From Phytohabitans aurantiacus (GTDB lineage Bacteria; Actinomycetota; Actinomycetes; Mycobacteriales; Micromonosporaceae): DNA of 64,000 nucleotides. Position 1 is the stretch's first letter. Each line of letters begins with the position of its first letter. The stretch lies in the NCBI RefSeq assembly GCF_027923225.1, contig NZ_BSDI01000071.1, positions 8,227 through 72,226 of the forward strand. The letters are read 5' to 3'. The notes below the pieces were generated by a model. That model ran no database searches and was not told the origin of the DNA. It saw nothing but the letters and a program-made list of their open reading frames with translations. Shown here piece after piece: positions 26,837-35,422 of this stretch. The position numbers were made by a program, and so were the translations under genes.

Positions 26837-27937
26837 TTACGGACTGGTGCAGGTCACGTTGGTCACCGCGGCGGCGGAGTTGCCGTTGGCGACGTATCCG
26901 AACGTGGTGGAGGCGTTCGCGGCGAGTGACCCGTTGTAGGGCGCGTTCCGCACGCTGACCGGGCCGCTGGTGCCGGTGTTCACGCCGTTCCACAGGTTGG
27001 TGATGCTCTGCCCGCTGGCCAGCGTCATGCGCACCGTCCAGCCGTTGAGCGTCGAGGTGCCGCTGTTGCGCACGCTCACCTCGGCCTGGAACCCGCCGCC
27101 CCAACTGTTGACCACCCGGTACGTCGGGGTGCACCCGGCCGGGCCCGGCGGCGGCGTGGTGACCGGTGGCGTGGTGACTGGCGGAGTGGTCACCGGCGGC
27201 GTGCTCACGGGCGGTGTCGTGGGCGGCGTGGTCGTGGTGGGATCGGTGATGCTGCGCGGTACCTGCCGCAGCGCGTTGAACCAGACCGTCGCCATCTTGC
27301 CGTACCCGCCGGCGTTCGGGTGCACGCCGTCTGCCAGGTCACCCGCGGCCAGCGCGGGGTACATGTCGACGAAGTGCACCCGCTTGCCGGCGCTGACCTT
27401 GCTCTGCACGATGCCGGGAATCGCCGCGTTGTAGGTGCGCACCTGGGTGTCCGCACCGTTCAAGCGGATGATCGACGCGACGAAGACCTCAGCGTCCGGC
27501 GCGGTGTTGGTGATCTTGTCTATCAATGTGGACAGTCGCTGCGGTGCGCCCGCCGAGGCGCTGAACATGTCGTTGGTGCCGATGTGCAGCAGCACGGTGC
27601 GTGGTGTGGTGGCACGGAGCCAGTTGACGACGTTGGCGTCGATCTGTGCGATCGTCCATCCCGAGTGGCCCTGGTGGTCGTGGTCACCGAGGCTCGCCGG
27701 CCCGTTGAACTGCGAGCCGACAAAGTCGATCTTGTATCCACCGGACACGAACTTCTGCCACAGGTCGATCCGGTACCCGCCGGGCACGTTGAACCCGTCG
27801 GTGATGGAATCGCCCAGCGGCATGACGCGTACGCCGCCGTTGGACTCGGCGCTCGCGGGGCCGACGGCCAGTAGTGCCGCCCCGGCGGCCAGAACCCCGA
27901 CCGTCGCCGCGGTGAGCAGTGCGTTCATCCTGCGCAT
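26837..27937 (-). CDS. Secreted SGNH/GDSL esterase with CBM2 (CE3-like)
   Basis: 366 residues. The signal peptide MNALLTAATVGVLAAGAALLAVGPASA is followed by the SGNH hydrolase blocks VMPLGDSITDGF (nucleophile Ser), HIGTNDM (block III) and DGVHPNAGGYGKM (Asp/His). A PPVTTPPVTTPP linker then leads to a CBM2 (CTPTYRVVNSWGGGFQAEVSVRNSGTS...). The pattern fits CE3-like acetylxylan esterases that deacetylate plant polysaccharides (family knowledge). Its AAGGAGG site overlaps the end of the upstream CE15 gene, only 10 bp away, so the two esterases are co-expressed. Confidence 0.9.
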   Translation of the reverse strand: MRRMNALLTAATVGVLAAGAALLAVGPASAESNGGVRVMPLGDSITDGFNVPGGYRIDLWQKFVSGGYKIDFVGSQFNGPASLGDHDHQGHSGWTIAQIDANVVNWLRATTPRTVLLHIGTNDMFSASAGAPQRLSTLIDKITNTAPDAEVFVASIIRLNGADTQVRTYNAAIPGIVQSKVSAGKRVHFVDMYPALAAGDLADGVHPNAGGYGKMATVWFNALRQVPRSITDPTTTTPPTTPPVSTPPVTTPPVTTPPVTTPPPGPAGCTPTYRVVNSWGGGFQAEVSVRNSGTSTLNGWTVRMTLASGQSITNLWNGVNTGTSGPVSVRNAPYNGSLAANASTTFGYVANGNSAAAVTNVTCTSP

Positions 27938-27947
27938 GGAGACCTCC

Positions 27948-29522
27948 TTACGGACTGGTGCAGGTCGGGACTGGGCTGGACGGCCCGCCGCTGCCGATGA
28001 AACCGAACGTGGTCGAGCCGCCTGCGCCGAGTGAGCCGTTCCACGCGGCGTTGCGGACGGCGCCGCCGCTGAGTACGCCGCTCCAGACCTGGGTGAAGGA
28101 CGGAGCGGTGGTCCACCGCACGGTCCAGCCGTTGATGGGTGCGGAGCCGGCGGTCACGGTGACCTCACCCTGGTAGCCGCCCTGCCAGGAGTTCACCGTG
28201 CGGTACGTAGCGGTGCACGCACCAACCGGCGGCGGTGTCGACGGCGGTGGCGTAGAAGGCGGCGGAGTCGAGGGCGGGGGAGTCGAGGGCGGTGGGGTGG
28301 ACGGCGGGGGCGTGGTGGGTCCGCCCCCGCTGGGGATCGTCCAGGGGATCGCCGCCGTGCTCGGCGCGTACGGCACGTTGTTGAACGTGCGAGACACGTT
28401 CAGCCCGCGCAGGTACTTGTCAGCGAAGTCCATGATCGCGTTGTAGTCGGCCATGTCGATCTGGTGACCGCCCGGCCGGTACGCGATGCCGATCCGGTCC
28501 GGCACGCCCAGGTACTCGTACACCATCCGCGCCCCGCGATACGAATAGCTCGTGCCGATCGGGTTGGTGCGGATGTCGCTGCCCTCGGTGCCGTTGGTGG
28601 TCAACAGCAACCGGGGCGCCACCAGCGCGCCCAGCTCGTGCTGGTCGATCGGCAGCCGGTTGGCCTGGCCGCGGAAGGTGGCGAACCGCGGCGTGAACCA
28701 GTACGCGGCGCCGAGGATGTCGTCGAGTGTCTCGTTGTTGCTGCCGGTGGAGGAGAAGAAGCGGTAGTTGCCCATCCCCGCGGTACCGGCCGATCCTGGC
28801 ACGGTCAACGCGATCCGGTCATCGAAGGCGCCCGCCACGACGGATGCCTTCCCGTACCGCGAGTAACCCGACACGCCCACCTTGGCCGTGTCGATCTGCG
28901 GCACCGAGCGCAGCGCGTCCAGGGTCCGGTGCACGCCCCACGCCCACGCCATCAGCACACCGGCGTCGGAGCTGGGGTACAGCGTCCAGAACGCGCCGGT
29001 CTTGCTGGTGCTGTCGGCGGCGATGCTGTTGGGGTTGATGTGCACTTCGGCGTAGCCGCGCGAGGTGGTGCTCGCCGCGAGCGGGTTGAGCATGATGATG
29101 GCCGGGTGCGGGCCGTTGCCGGCGGGCAGGCTCAGGGTCGCGTTGAACGACGCGCTGCGCCCGTTCGCCTGCACGGTGACGGTCAGCGTGTTTCCGTTGC
29201 GGGTGCCGGTGACGCTGGTCGGCGCGGGCGGCAGGTGCCCGTACTCGTAGTACTGCAACAGTTCGCGCAACTGGTCGCGGCGGCACGACCAGTCGGCCGA
29301 ACTGGTCATGCGGGTGCCGTCCCAGTACTTGAACGGGTCGGGAAGCTCGCTGATGGCGGGTAGCGCGTTCGCCGCTGGCAGTGAGGCGGGCAGCGGTGAA
29401 CAGGCGGCGGCACCAGCCGTGCTCGGTCGCAGGGCGAGCAGCGCGCCGGCGCACACCAGTGCGGCTATGGCGAACGCGCTCACCAGGCGACTCCGGCCGG
29501 GCCGGGTCAGGGGCGGTGACAC
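27948..29522 (-). CDS. Secreted glucuronoyl esterase (CE15) with CBM2
   Basis: 524 residues from the GTG at 29522, seven bases after GGAGG. It has a signal peptide ending near AGAAAC and a CE15 core with LPDPFKYWDGTRM, DQLRELLQYYEYGHLPP and nucleophile motif GVSGYSRYGKASVV (family GCSRxGK; here Tyr replaces Cys). FDDRIALTVPGSAGTAG and the late catalytic His in YRPGGHQIDMADY follow. Five PPPST repeats link it to a CBM2. CE15 enzymes cut ester bonds between lignin and glucuronoxylan. It is the first gene of a two-gene operon with the SGNH esterase. A LacI-type site lies at 29585. Confidence 0.9.
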   Translation of the reverse strand: MSPPLTRPGRSRLVSAFAIAALVCAGALLALRPSTAGAAACSPLPASLPAANALPAISELPDPFKYWDGTRMTSSADWSCRRDQLRELLQYYEYGHLPPAPTSVTGTRNGNTLTVTVQANGRSASFNATLSLPAGNGPHPAIIMLNPLAASTTSRGYAEVHINPNSIAADSTSKTGAFWTLYPSSDAGVLMAWAWGVHRTLDALRSVPQIDTAKVGVSGYSRYGKASVVAGAFDDRIALTVPGSAGTAGMGNYRFFSSTGSNNETLDDILGAAYWFTPRFATFRGQANRLPIDQHELGALVAPRLLLTTNGTEGSDIRTNPIGTSYSYRGARMVYEYLGVPDRIGIAYRPGGHQIDMADYNAIMDFADKYLRGLNVSRTFNNVPYAPSTAAIPWTIPSGGGPTTPPPSTPPPSTPPPSTPPPSTPPPSTPPPVGACTATYRTVNSWQGGYQGEVTVTAGSAPINGWTVRWTTAPSFTQVWSGVLSGGAVRNAAWNGSLGAGGSTTFGFIGSGGPSSPVPTCTSP

Positions 29523-29584
29523 TCATGAACCTCCGTTTCAGAAACCGCCAATTCGTTTGCCCAGGACGAAGGCGGCGCCAAGTG

Positions 29585-29596
29585 GTGAACGTTAAC
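29585..29596. promoter_or_regulatory. Candidate LacI-type operator upstream of the CE15-SGNH operon
   Basis: GTGAACGTTAAC is palindromic around AACGTT with one mismatch, 63 bp upstream of the CE15 start. Central-CG palindromes of this type (GTTAACGTTAAC-like) are typical LacI-family sites before actinobacterial glycan-degradation genes. No LacI gene is in the window. Confidence 0.45.
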
Positions 29597-29804
29597 ATCG
29601 CGCCCGCGCGCTACGAGCAGCGAGTATCGATGCTTATGAGTATCAGACGATAGGTTATAGCCTCGACGGTCGTCAATGGATAGCTCCACGACGCGCGTGT
29701 TGTGCGCGTGTCGCTCGTCCTAAACGTTCCTCAAAACTCCCTTAGAAACCGATCTGCTCCGGATGTCAGTCCGTACCTACTGCAGACTGAGAGGAGTGGA
29801 TTGA

Positions 29805-31316
29805 ATGATCGCGCGACGTTTGACCACGCGCAAAACCGTCATAGCGGCGGCCGTCCTGGCCACCGTGGGTGCCGGAACGGCGATCACCCTCAGCGCCAAC
29901 GCCGGCACCAACGCTGACGGTGACGCCCCCGCGGCCAGTACGCCACGCGTATCGGAGGAGATGCGCGCCGCACTGCGGCGCGACCTGAACCTGACCGACG
30001 CGCAGCTCGACGCCCGCCTGAGCCGCGAGGCGTGGGCGGCGCGGACCGCTCGGGCACTGCGCGGGACACTCGGCGACGAGTACGCCGGCGCCTGGCTCAC
30101 CGGCCAGCAGCTCAACGTGGCGGTCACCGATCGCTCCCTCACCGACGAGATACGCGCGGCCGGTGCGCAGGCGGCCGTGGTGGACCGCAGCGCCCGCGAG
30201 CTCAGCACGGTCAAGCGGACCCTGGACCGCCGATCCGGCACCGCCTCGGCGAGCGTCACCGGCTGGTACATCGACCCCGCGACCAACACGGTCGTGGTCC
30301 GCGCCGCTTCCGGGCGCACGTCCGCCGCCCGCACCTTCGTCCGCAAGGCGGGCGTCGACGCCAGCGACGTGCGCGTGGTCGCCGACGGGACCGCGGCGCG
30401 CCTGCTGAACCGCCCCAAGCCGGACCCCACCGAGGATCCGGAGGAAACAGCGCCGCCGGAGGACCCAGACGAGACGGCGCCGCCGGAGGAGACAGCACCG
30501 CCGGAGGAGACCGGAGCCCCGGAGGAGCCAGCCGACCCGAACGCGCAGGCCGTGCGCGGCGGCGCGTCGTACGTCATCGAGGGCCAGGCGGTCTGCTCCG
30601 TCGGGTTCGCGGTACAGGGCGGCTTCGTCAGCGCCGGCCACTGCGGCAACGAGGGCGACGCCACTGCGGTACAGGATGGCCAGCAACTGGTCGCGCTGGG
30701 TGACTTCCAGGCATCATCCTTCCCGGGCAACGACTTCTCCTTCGTCGCCACCGGCGACGGCTTCGCGCCGGTCGGCGAGGTCAACAGCTTCGGCGGCGAA
30801 AACGCCGGCGCGGCCAACCTCGGCGCGCCCCTGCCGGTCGCCGGCTCGGAAGAGGCGGTCGTGGGCACCGCGGTCTGCAAGTTCGGCCAGACCACCGGCG
30901 CGAGCTGCGGCGAGGTCCAGGCGCTCAACGTCACCGTCAACTTCGCGGACCCCATCGACGGCGAGGGCACGGTCGCGGTCGGCGGCCTGATCGGCACCGA
31001 CGTGTGCGCCGAGCCCGGCGACTCCGGCGGCTCCCTGCTCGCCGGCGACCAGGCCCAGGGCGTCGTCTCGGGCGGTTCCGGAAACTGCCAGCAGGGCGGC
31101 GAGACGTTCTTCCAGCCGGTGAACGAGATCCTCCAGACCCTGAACCTCACCCTGCTCACCGCGGCCGGCGCCGGCGCTGGCGCCGAAGACCCGGGCGCGG
31201 GTGCGGGCGCGGGCGCTGACGAGGAAGCGGGCGCCGACGAGGAAGCCGGCGCCGACGGCGAGGCCGGCGACGGCGAGGCCGGCCAGGAGCAGGCGGGTCA
31301 GAAGGCCCACCGCTAA
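29805..31316 (+). CDS. Streptogrisin/alpha-lytic-type serine protease (S1) with long acidic linkers
   Basis: 503 residues; the ATG lies 8 bp after GAGAGGAG. It has a signal peptide (VIAAAVLATVGAGTAITLSANA) and a pro-domain of the alpha-lytic type (about 45-200). An unusual Pro/Glu linker follows at about 205-245 (repeats of APPEE). The catalytic domain has SAGHCG (His), GNDFSFV (Asp) and EPGDSGGS (Ser), with paired Cys around them. A second low-complexity tail of Ala/Gly/Glu/Asp (about 450-500) ends the protein. Secretion and self-cleavage of the pro-domain are known for the family. Placement of acidic linkers on both sides is unusual. Confidence 0.9.
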   Translation: MIARRLTTRKTVIAAAVLATVGAGTAITLSANAGTNADGDAPAASTPRVSEEMRAALRRDLNLTDAQLDARLSREAWAARTARALRGTLGDEYAGAWLTGQQLNVAVTDRSLTDEIRAAGAQAAVVDRSARELSTVKRTLDRRSGTASASVTGWYIDPATNTVVVRAASGRTSAARTFVRKAGVDASDVRVVADGTAARLLNRPKPDPTEDPEETAPPEDPDETAPPEETAPPEETGAPEEPADPNAQAVRGGASYVIEGQAVCSVGFAVQGGFVSAGHCGNEGDATAVQDGQQLVALGDFQASSFPGNDFSFVATGDGFAPVGEVNSFGGENAGAANLGAPLPVAGSEEAVVGTAVCKFGQTTGASCGEVQALNVTVNFADPIDGEGTVAVGGLIGTDVCAEPGDSGGSLLAGDQAQGVVSGGSGNCQQGGETFFQPVNEILQTLNLTLLTAAGAGAGAEDPGAGAGAGADEEAGADEEAGADGEAGDGEAGQEQAGQKAHR

Positions 31317-31332
31317 ACCGAGTACGGCGCTT

Positions 31333-31359
31333 CGGCCCCCGGGTGTCGCCCGGGGGCCG
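31333..31359. terminator. Hairpin terminator after the serine protease
   Basis: The 11-bp arms CGGCCCCCGGG and CCCGGGGGCCG close on TGTCG, 16 bp after the protease stop. Very stable; no T tract. Confidence 0.75.
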
Positions 31360-31406
31360 ACGCCTGCGTCCGTCCACATAGGCCAGACCCCAACACCCAT
31401 GGATTC

Positions 31407-31563
31407 GAGCTACCGCGACGTTCGCGGTGCTCCATGCCGTTGCTCCCGCGGCCTCACCGTCCGCGCTTCACGATCAACCCCGGTCGGGGGTTGGGCCGTG
31501 GGACGACGGCGGGTGAGGCCGCGGGAGCAACGGCCTCGCCCGCGACGGACATCGCGGCAGCTC
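31407..31563. repeat. Dispersed palindrome family A, full copy (A3), 157 bp
   Basis: Termini are GAGCTACCGCG and CGCGGCAGCTC; inner arms GCTCCCGCGGCCTCACC and its complement, GGTGAGGCCGCGGGAGC at 31513, pair perfectly. The centre reads ACGATCAACCCCGGTCGGGG, which matches copy A4 in reverse orientation. It stands 85 bp from a family B element. Confidence 0.85.
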
Positions 31564-31648
31564 ATCTCCTCGCTCTGCCTCCTCGGCATCCGGCCGGCGC
31601 GCCCCTCAACCTCCGTCCGGCACCGCCGACGTCCCCTCGCGCATCGCC

Positions 31649-31724
31649 GATCAAGGGCATTCGCGTCGATCAAGGGCGAATGCACGCGGTTCGATCTCAT
31701 TTCCGCGTGCATTCGCCCTTGATC
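31649..31724. repeat. Dispersed palindrome family B (B1): 57-bp hairpin plus 19-bp half-site
   Basis: The hairpin (31668-31724) has 21-bp perfect arms starting GATCAAGGGCGAATGCACG around the loop with TTCGATCTCATTT. An additional GATCAAGGGC copy lies exactly 19 bp to the left, facing element A3. The rest of 31725-31893 up to LemA shows no gene or motif. Confidence 0.85.
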
Positions 31725-31893
31725 GGCGCAAGCGGCGTGGCGACACGCCGTGCTGCGCTGGCTGGGCGGGCCGCGGGGGCCGTGGGGAGCGCGGGTGGCG
31801 CGGCCTGAGGGTCTGATCGGCGACAGTCTCGGGCTCAGCGGGGCTCTCGGCGCGCACTATCGGGCAACACGGGATCTGGACGGGAGTTCGAGG

Positions 31894-32472
31894 ATGGACA
31901 TTGGCGTTCCTGCCGGCCTCGTGGGTGGGCTGTTCTGCCTGCTCGCGGTGGTTGTCGTCGGGTGGGCGTTGGTCACGTACAACCGGCTGGTGCGCCAGCG
32001 CAACCAGGTGCAGGCGTCCTGGGCTCAGATCGATGTGCAGCTCAAGCGGCGCTACGATCTCATACCCAACCTGGTGGAGACGGTGAAGGGGTACGCGGCG
32101 CACGAGCGGGGCACGCTCGATGCCGTGGTCACGGCCCGGAACGGCGCGATCAACTCCGCGCAGGCCCGCGTGGGCGAGCGCGCCGCCGCCGAAGACATGC
32201 TGAGCCAGGCGTTGGGCCGGCTGTTCGCGCTCGCTGAGGCGTATCCGGACCTCAAGGCAAACCAGAACTTCGCCGCCCTGCAGGCCGAGCTGGCCAACAC
32301 CGAAGACAAGATCGCCTACGCCCGGCAGTTCTACAACAGTGCTGTGCAGACGCTCAACACGAGCGTGCAGACGCTGCCCACGAACGTCATCGCGGGCATC
32401 GGTGGGTTCCGGACGACGGAGTACTTCGAGGCGGCCGGGGGCGAGCGCGGCCCGGTCCAGGTTCGCTTCTAG
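31894..32472 (+). CDS. LemA-family membrane protein
   Basis: 192 residues from the ATG at 31894, after GGGAGTTCGAGG. One N-terminal membrane helix (GLVGGLFCLLAVVVVGWALVTY) is followed by the LemA coiled-coil core: YNRLVRQRNQVQASWAQIDVQLKRRYDLIPNLVETVKGYAAHERGTLDAV, then ALGRLFALAEAYPDLKANQNFAALQAELANTEDKIAYARQFYNSAV. LemA proteins lie in the inner membrane, usually next to a DUF2207 or YgcG-like partner, as here (12 bp downstream). Their biochemical role is not established. Confidence 0.94.
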   Translation: MDIGVPAGLVGGLFCLLAVVVVGWALVTYNRLVRQRNQVQASWAQIDVQLKRRYDLIPNLVETVKGYAAHERGTLDAVVTARNGAINSAQARVGERAAAEDMLSQALGRLFALAEAYPDLKANQNFAALQAELANTEDKIAYARQFYNSAVQTLNTSVQTLPTNVIAGIGGFRTTEYFEAAGGERGPVQVRF

Positions 32473-32484
32473 CGGGGGCTGGCG

Positions 32485-34350
32485 ATGGACTCGCGCGCGG
32501 TACTCGACCTCGCGGTGGCGGGGGCGGCCCTCAGCGGCTGGTTCGGTGCGTACGGGGTCGCGCGGCTGCTCACCCGGCCCGCGAGCCCGGCGCCGGACCC
32601 GGCGACCCAGGACCTCGGCGACGAGTCGCCGGCCGTGGTCAGCCTGCTGGTAAACCGGTGGAGCCTGACCGAAGACGCGGCCGAGTCGACGCTGCTCGAC
32701 CTGGCGGCCCGCCGCTTCGTGGAGCTGCGCCAGCCCGGCAACGACCCGATGCAGACCACCCTGCACCTGCCGGCGAGACCGCCGGACACCGCGGGGCTGC
32801 GGCCGTACGAGCGGCGGGTCCTGGACCGGGTACGCGGCCTCGCCGTCGACGGCGTCGTCCCGTTGACCGCCTTGACGTTCAGGGACGAGGGGCAGGCCAA
32901 GGGGTGGAACAAGCGCCTGCACGCCGAGGTCGTCGCCGAGGCGCGCGCGGCCGGGCTGTCCCAGCGCCGCTTCGGCCCGGTGCTGACCGGCGCGCTGACC
33001 GCCGCCGCGGTGCTCGTGGCGCTCGTGGTCGCCGGCGCGGCGTTCCACTATGGAACGTGGAGCGGCGACGATGACGACAACCCCGGCGTCGCCGCCGGGA
33101 TCCTGACGTTCTTCTTGCTGGGCGCCGTGATCGGCGTGACCCGGGGCGAGCGCGACACCCCGCTGGGCCGCCAGGTCGCGGCGCGCTGGCTGGGCGTACG
33201 CGACTGGTTGCGCGGGCACGAGGAGTTCGCCGACCTGCCGCCGGCGTCCGTGACCGTGTGGGATCGGTACCTGGGCTACGGCGCGGCCACCGGCGCCACC
33301 CACCTCGCCAGCGCGATCCTCGACCTCGGCATGGGCAACCGCAAACTTGTCTGGTCGTCGTTCGGCGGCACCTGGCACCGGGTACGCGTGCGCTATCCGC
33401 GCCTGTTCTGGCGGTACGGCCACAGCGCACCGAAGCTGTCGCTGCGCGCGGTGGTGGCCGGCGCCGCCGGCGTTCTCCTGCTGTTCGGGTTCACCGGCGA
33501 CGGGCTCGACTTCCTCGAAACCCAGACCGGCGTCGCGCCGACGCTGGACCGGGTCGCCGTCGGCGTCGGCGCCGTCGGCCTGCTGCTGATGCTGTACGGC
33601 GCCTATACGCTCGCCCGCGCGCTGGTCGACCTCGCCACGGTCCGCACGATCACCGGTGAGGTGCTGTGGGCGGAGGTCTGGCGGTCGACCGCGCACCACG
33701 AGAACCGTCCGTCCCGGCCTTGGCTGCACTACCTGGCCGTGGACGACGGCACCGACGACCGCACCACGGCGTGGGCGCTGCCCAGCGAGCGGGCCGGCCG
33801 CTGCCACGACGGCGACACCGTCACGATCCGGGTACGGCCGTGGAGCCGCCTCGTCGTCGGGCTGGACGTCGTCGGCCATGGCCGGTCGCGGGCCCTCGCC
33901 TTCGCCGAGCCGATGACCACTGTGGACATCGACTCCCCGGTCGAGGCGGGGCCGGCTCGGCTCGCTCCCGAAGACGTGTTCACTGTGGACCAGATCGCGC
34001 AGGCGCTGGGGATGCCCGTGCGGCCCGGGGATCCGGTGCCGGCGCTCGGGCCGGTCGGCAGCGCGCAGTACGTGTCGGCTGACCGGGGCAAGGCCGTGCT
34101 GCTGGTGCAGAGCGCGGACGGTACGGCGGGCCGGTGGGCCTGGCGGGGCAACTCGCGCGGCGAGGCGCTCGCGGGCATCGGGGAAGGCGCCTACGTCAAC
34201 GGCGATCGGGCCGCGCTGCGCGCCGGCGAGACCACCGTGGTGCTGACCCTGCTCGGCCCCGCCCGCGGCCGCCGCACATACCTGCCGTGGCTCCTGCAGC
34301 AGGCCGCCGCGCGGATGGCCACCCGGCCGGCTCCACCGTCCACTCGATAG
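32485..34350 (+). CDS. DUF2207-type membrane protein, LemA partner
   Basis: 621 residues. An N-terminal helix is followed by a winged-helix-like cytosolic part (PAVVSLLVNRWSLTEDAAESTLLDLAARRFVELRQPGND). Next come two central membrane helices (about 165-215, split by an acidic WSGDDDDNPG loop), DUF2207-like segments (LGRQVAARWLGVRDWLRGHEEFADLPPASVTVWDRYLGYGAA), two further helices (about 320-375) and a soluble C-terminus. It follows LemA by 12 bp, so the two are one operon. A broken second copy lies immediately downstream (34427-35422). The function of the pair is unknown. Confidence 0.85.
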   Translation: MDSRAVLDLAVAGAALSGWFGAYGVARLLTRPASPAPDPATQDLGDESPAVVSLLVNRWSLTEDAAESTLLDLAARRFVELRQPGNDPMQTTLHLPARPPDTAGLRPYERRVLDRVRGLAVDGVVPLTALTFRDEGQAKGWNKRLHAEVVAEARAAGLSQRRFGPVLTGALTAAAVLVALVVAGAAFHYGTWSGDDDDNPGVAAGILTFFLLGAVIGVTRGERDTPLGRQVAARWLGVRDWLRGHEEFADLPPASVTVWDRYLGYGAATGATHLASAILDLGMGNRKLVWSSFGGTWHRVRVRYPRLFWRYGHSAPKLSLRAVVAGAAGVLLLFGFTGDGLDFLETQTGVAPTLDRVAVGVGAVGLLLMLYGAYTLARALVDLATVRTITGEVLWAEVWRSTAHHENRPSRPWLHYLAVDDGTDDRTTAWALPSERAGRCHDGDTVTIRVRPWSRLVVGLDVVGHGRSRALAFAEPMTTVDIDSPVEAGPARLAPEDVFTVDQIAQALGMPVRPGDPVPALGPVGSAQYVSADRGKAVLLVQSADGTAGRWAWRGNSRGEALAGIGEGAYVNGDRAALRAGETTVVLTLLGPARGRRTYLPWLLQQAAARMATRPAPPSTR

Positions 34351-34426
34351 TGGCATGTGACCGGTACCCGATAGCGCCATCGACGTGCCTGCCTGACGAT
34401 GTGCGTCATGCCAGGTGGTGGTCTAG

Positions 34427-35422
34427 ATGTTGGACACGACAATTGACATCGGCATCGCGGGTGCGGCGTTCTTCCTGGCCTATCTGGCCGTACGGGTGCG
34501 GACCCGGCCGGCCTGTCCCGCCGGCGGCGTCGAGCCCGGATCTGGGAGCCGAGCCCCCAGCGGTGGTCAGCCTGCTGGCCAGCGGATGGTCGCCGCCCGA
34601 GGAAGCGGCGCCCGCGACCGTCCTGGACCTGGCCGCCCGCGGTCACCTGTAGTTGCGCCAACCGGGTAACGATCCGCGGCAGACGACCGTGCACCCGCTG
34701 GACCGGCCCGCCGGCGCCCTGCTGCCGTTCGAACGCCGGGTCCTCGACCGGGTCCGCACGCTGGCCCGGCACGGAGTCGTACCGGTGAGCGCGCTGACCT
34801 TCCGGGACGCGGGCGAGGCCGCGCGGTGGAACGATCGGCTACACGCCGAGGTCGTCGCCGAGGCCCGCCGGCTCGGCCTGTCGCGTGCCCGGTTCAGCAG
34901 GGCGGCCGTCACCGGGCTGTCGGCCGGCGCGCTCGGCGTCGGTGCCGCGGTGTTCTGGGCCGTCCTGCGCTTCTGCCTCACGCACACCCAGCCGCCCAGC
35001 CTCGTCGCCGGACTGGTCCTCGGTGGACTCGCGGCGCTGCTGGTGCTCGGCCCGCTGGGCCGCCTCAGCGCCGGCGACCTGGGCGAGCGCGACACGGACG
35101 CCGGCCGCGAGGTCGCGGCGCGGTGGCTGGGTGTACGCCGGTGGCTGCGGGCACATGAGACGTTCTCCGGCCTGCCGCCCGCCGCTGTCGCGGTGTGGGA
35201 CCGGTACCTGGCCTACGGTGCGGCTCTGGGCGCGGCTCGGCTCCGCGTACCACGGCTTGGGCACTGCCGGCCGGTCTGGCGTGCGAGATCGGAGAAACCG
35301 TGACCATCAAGGTCCGCCGGTGGAGCCGGCGCGTCATCGATCTCCGGGTCCGGTACGACAATGTCCAAGGTGGAGCGTCCACCGTGGATCGCGAAACGCC
35401 GCTCGAAGGACTCCCACGATGA
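34427..35422 (+). pseudogene. Decayed tandem copy of the DUF2207 gene
   Basis: Collinear homology to 32485-34350 is split over three frames. The start is MLDTTIDIGIAGAAFFLAYLAV. After a frameshift near 34535 comes AEPPAVVSLLASGWSPPEEAAPATVLDLAARGHL, which ends in an in-frame TAG at 34650-34652. It continues LRQPGNDPRQTTVHPLDRPAG...FERRVLDRVR and GREVAARWLGVRRWLRAHETFSGLPPAAVAVWDRYLAYGAA. Near 35235 the sequence jumps, by a deletion of about 155 codons, to TTAWALPAGLACEIGETVTIKVRRWSRRVIDL in another frame. Each break is visible by comparison with the intact gene. This is a tandem duplicate that has decayed. Confidence 0.85.

Noticed and set aside
31649..31724. attC or integrase attachment site
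   Set aside because: No integrase or tRNA gene is near, and the same element recurs at two other intergenic places.
32469..34380. Long minus-strand frame (31651-34380) opposite LemA and DUF2207
   Set aside because: Composition is Arg/Gly/Pro-rich without motifs, and it lies antisense to two well-supported genes.
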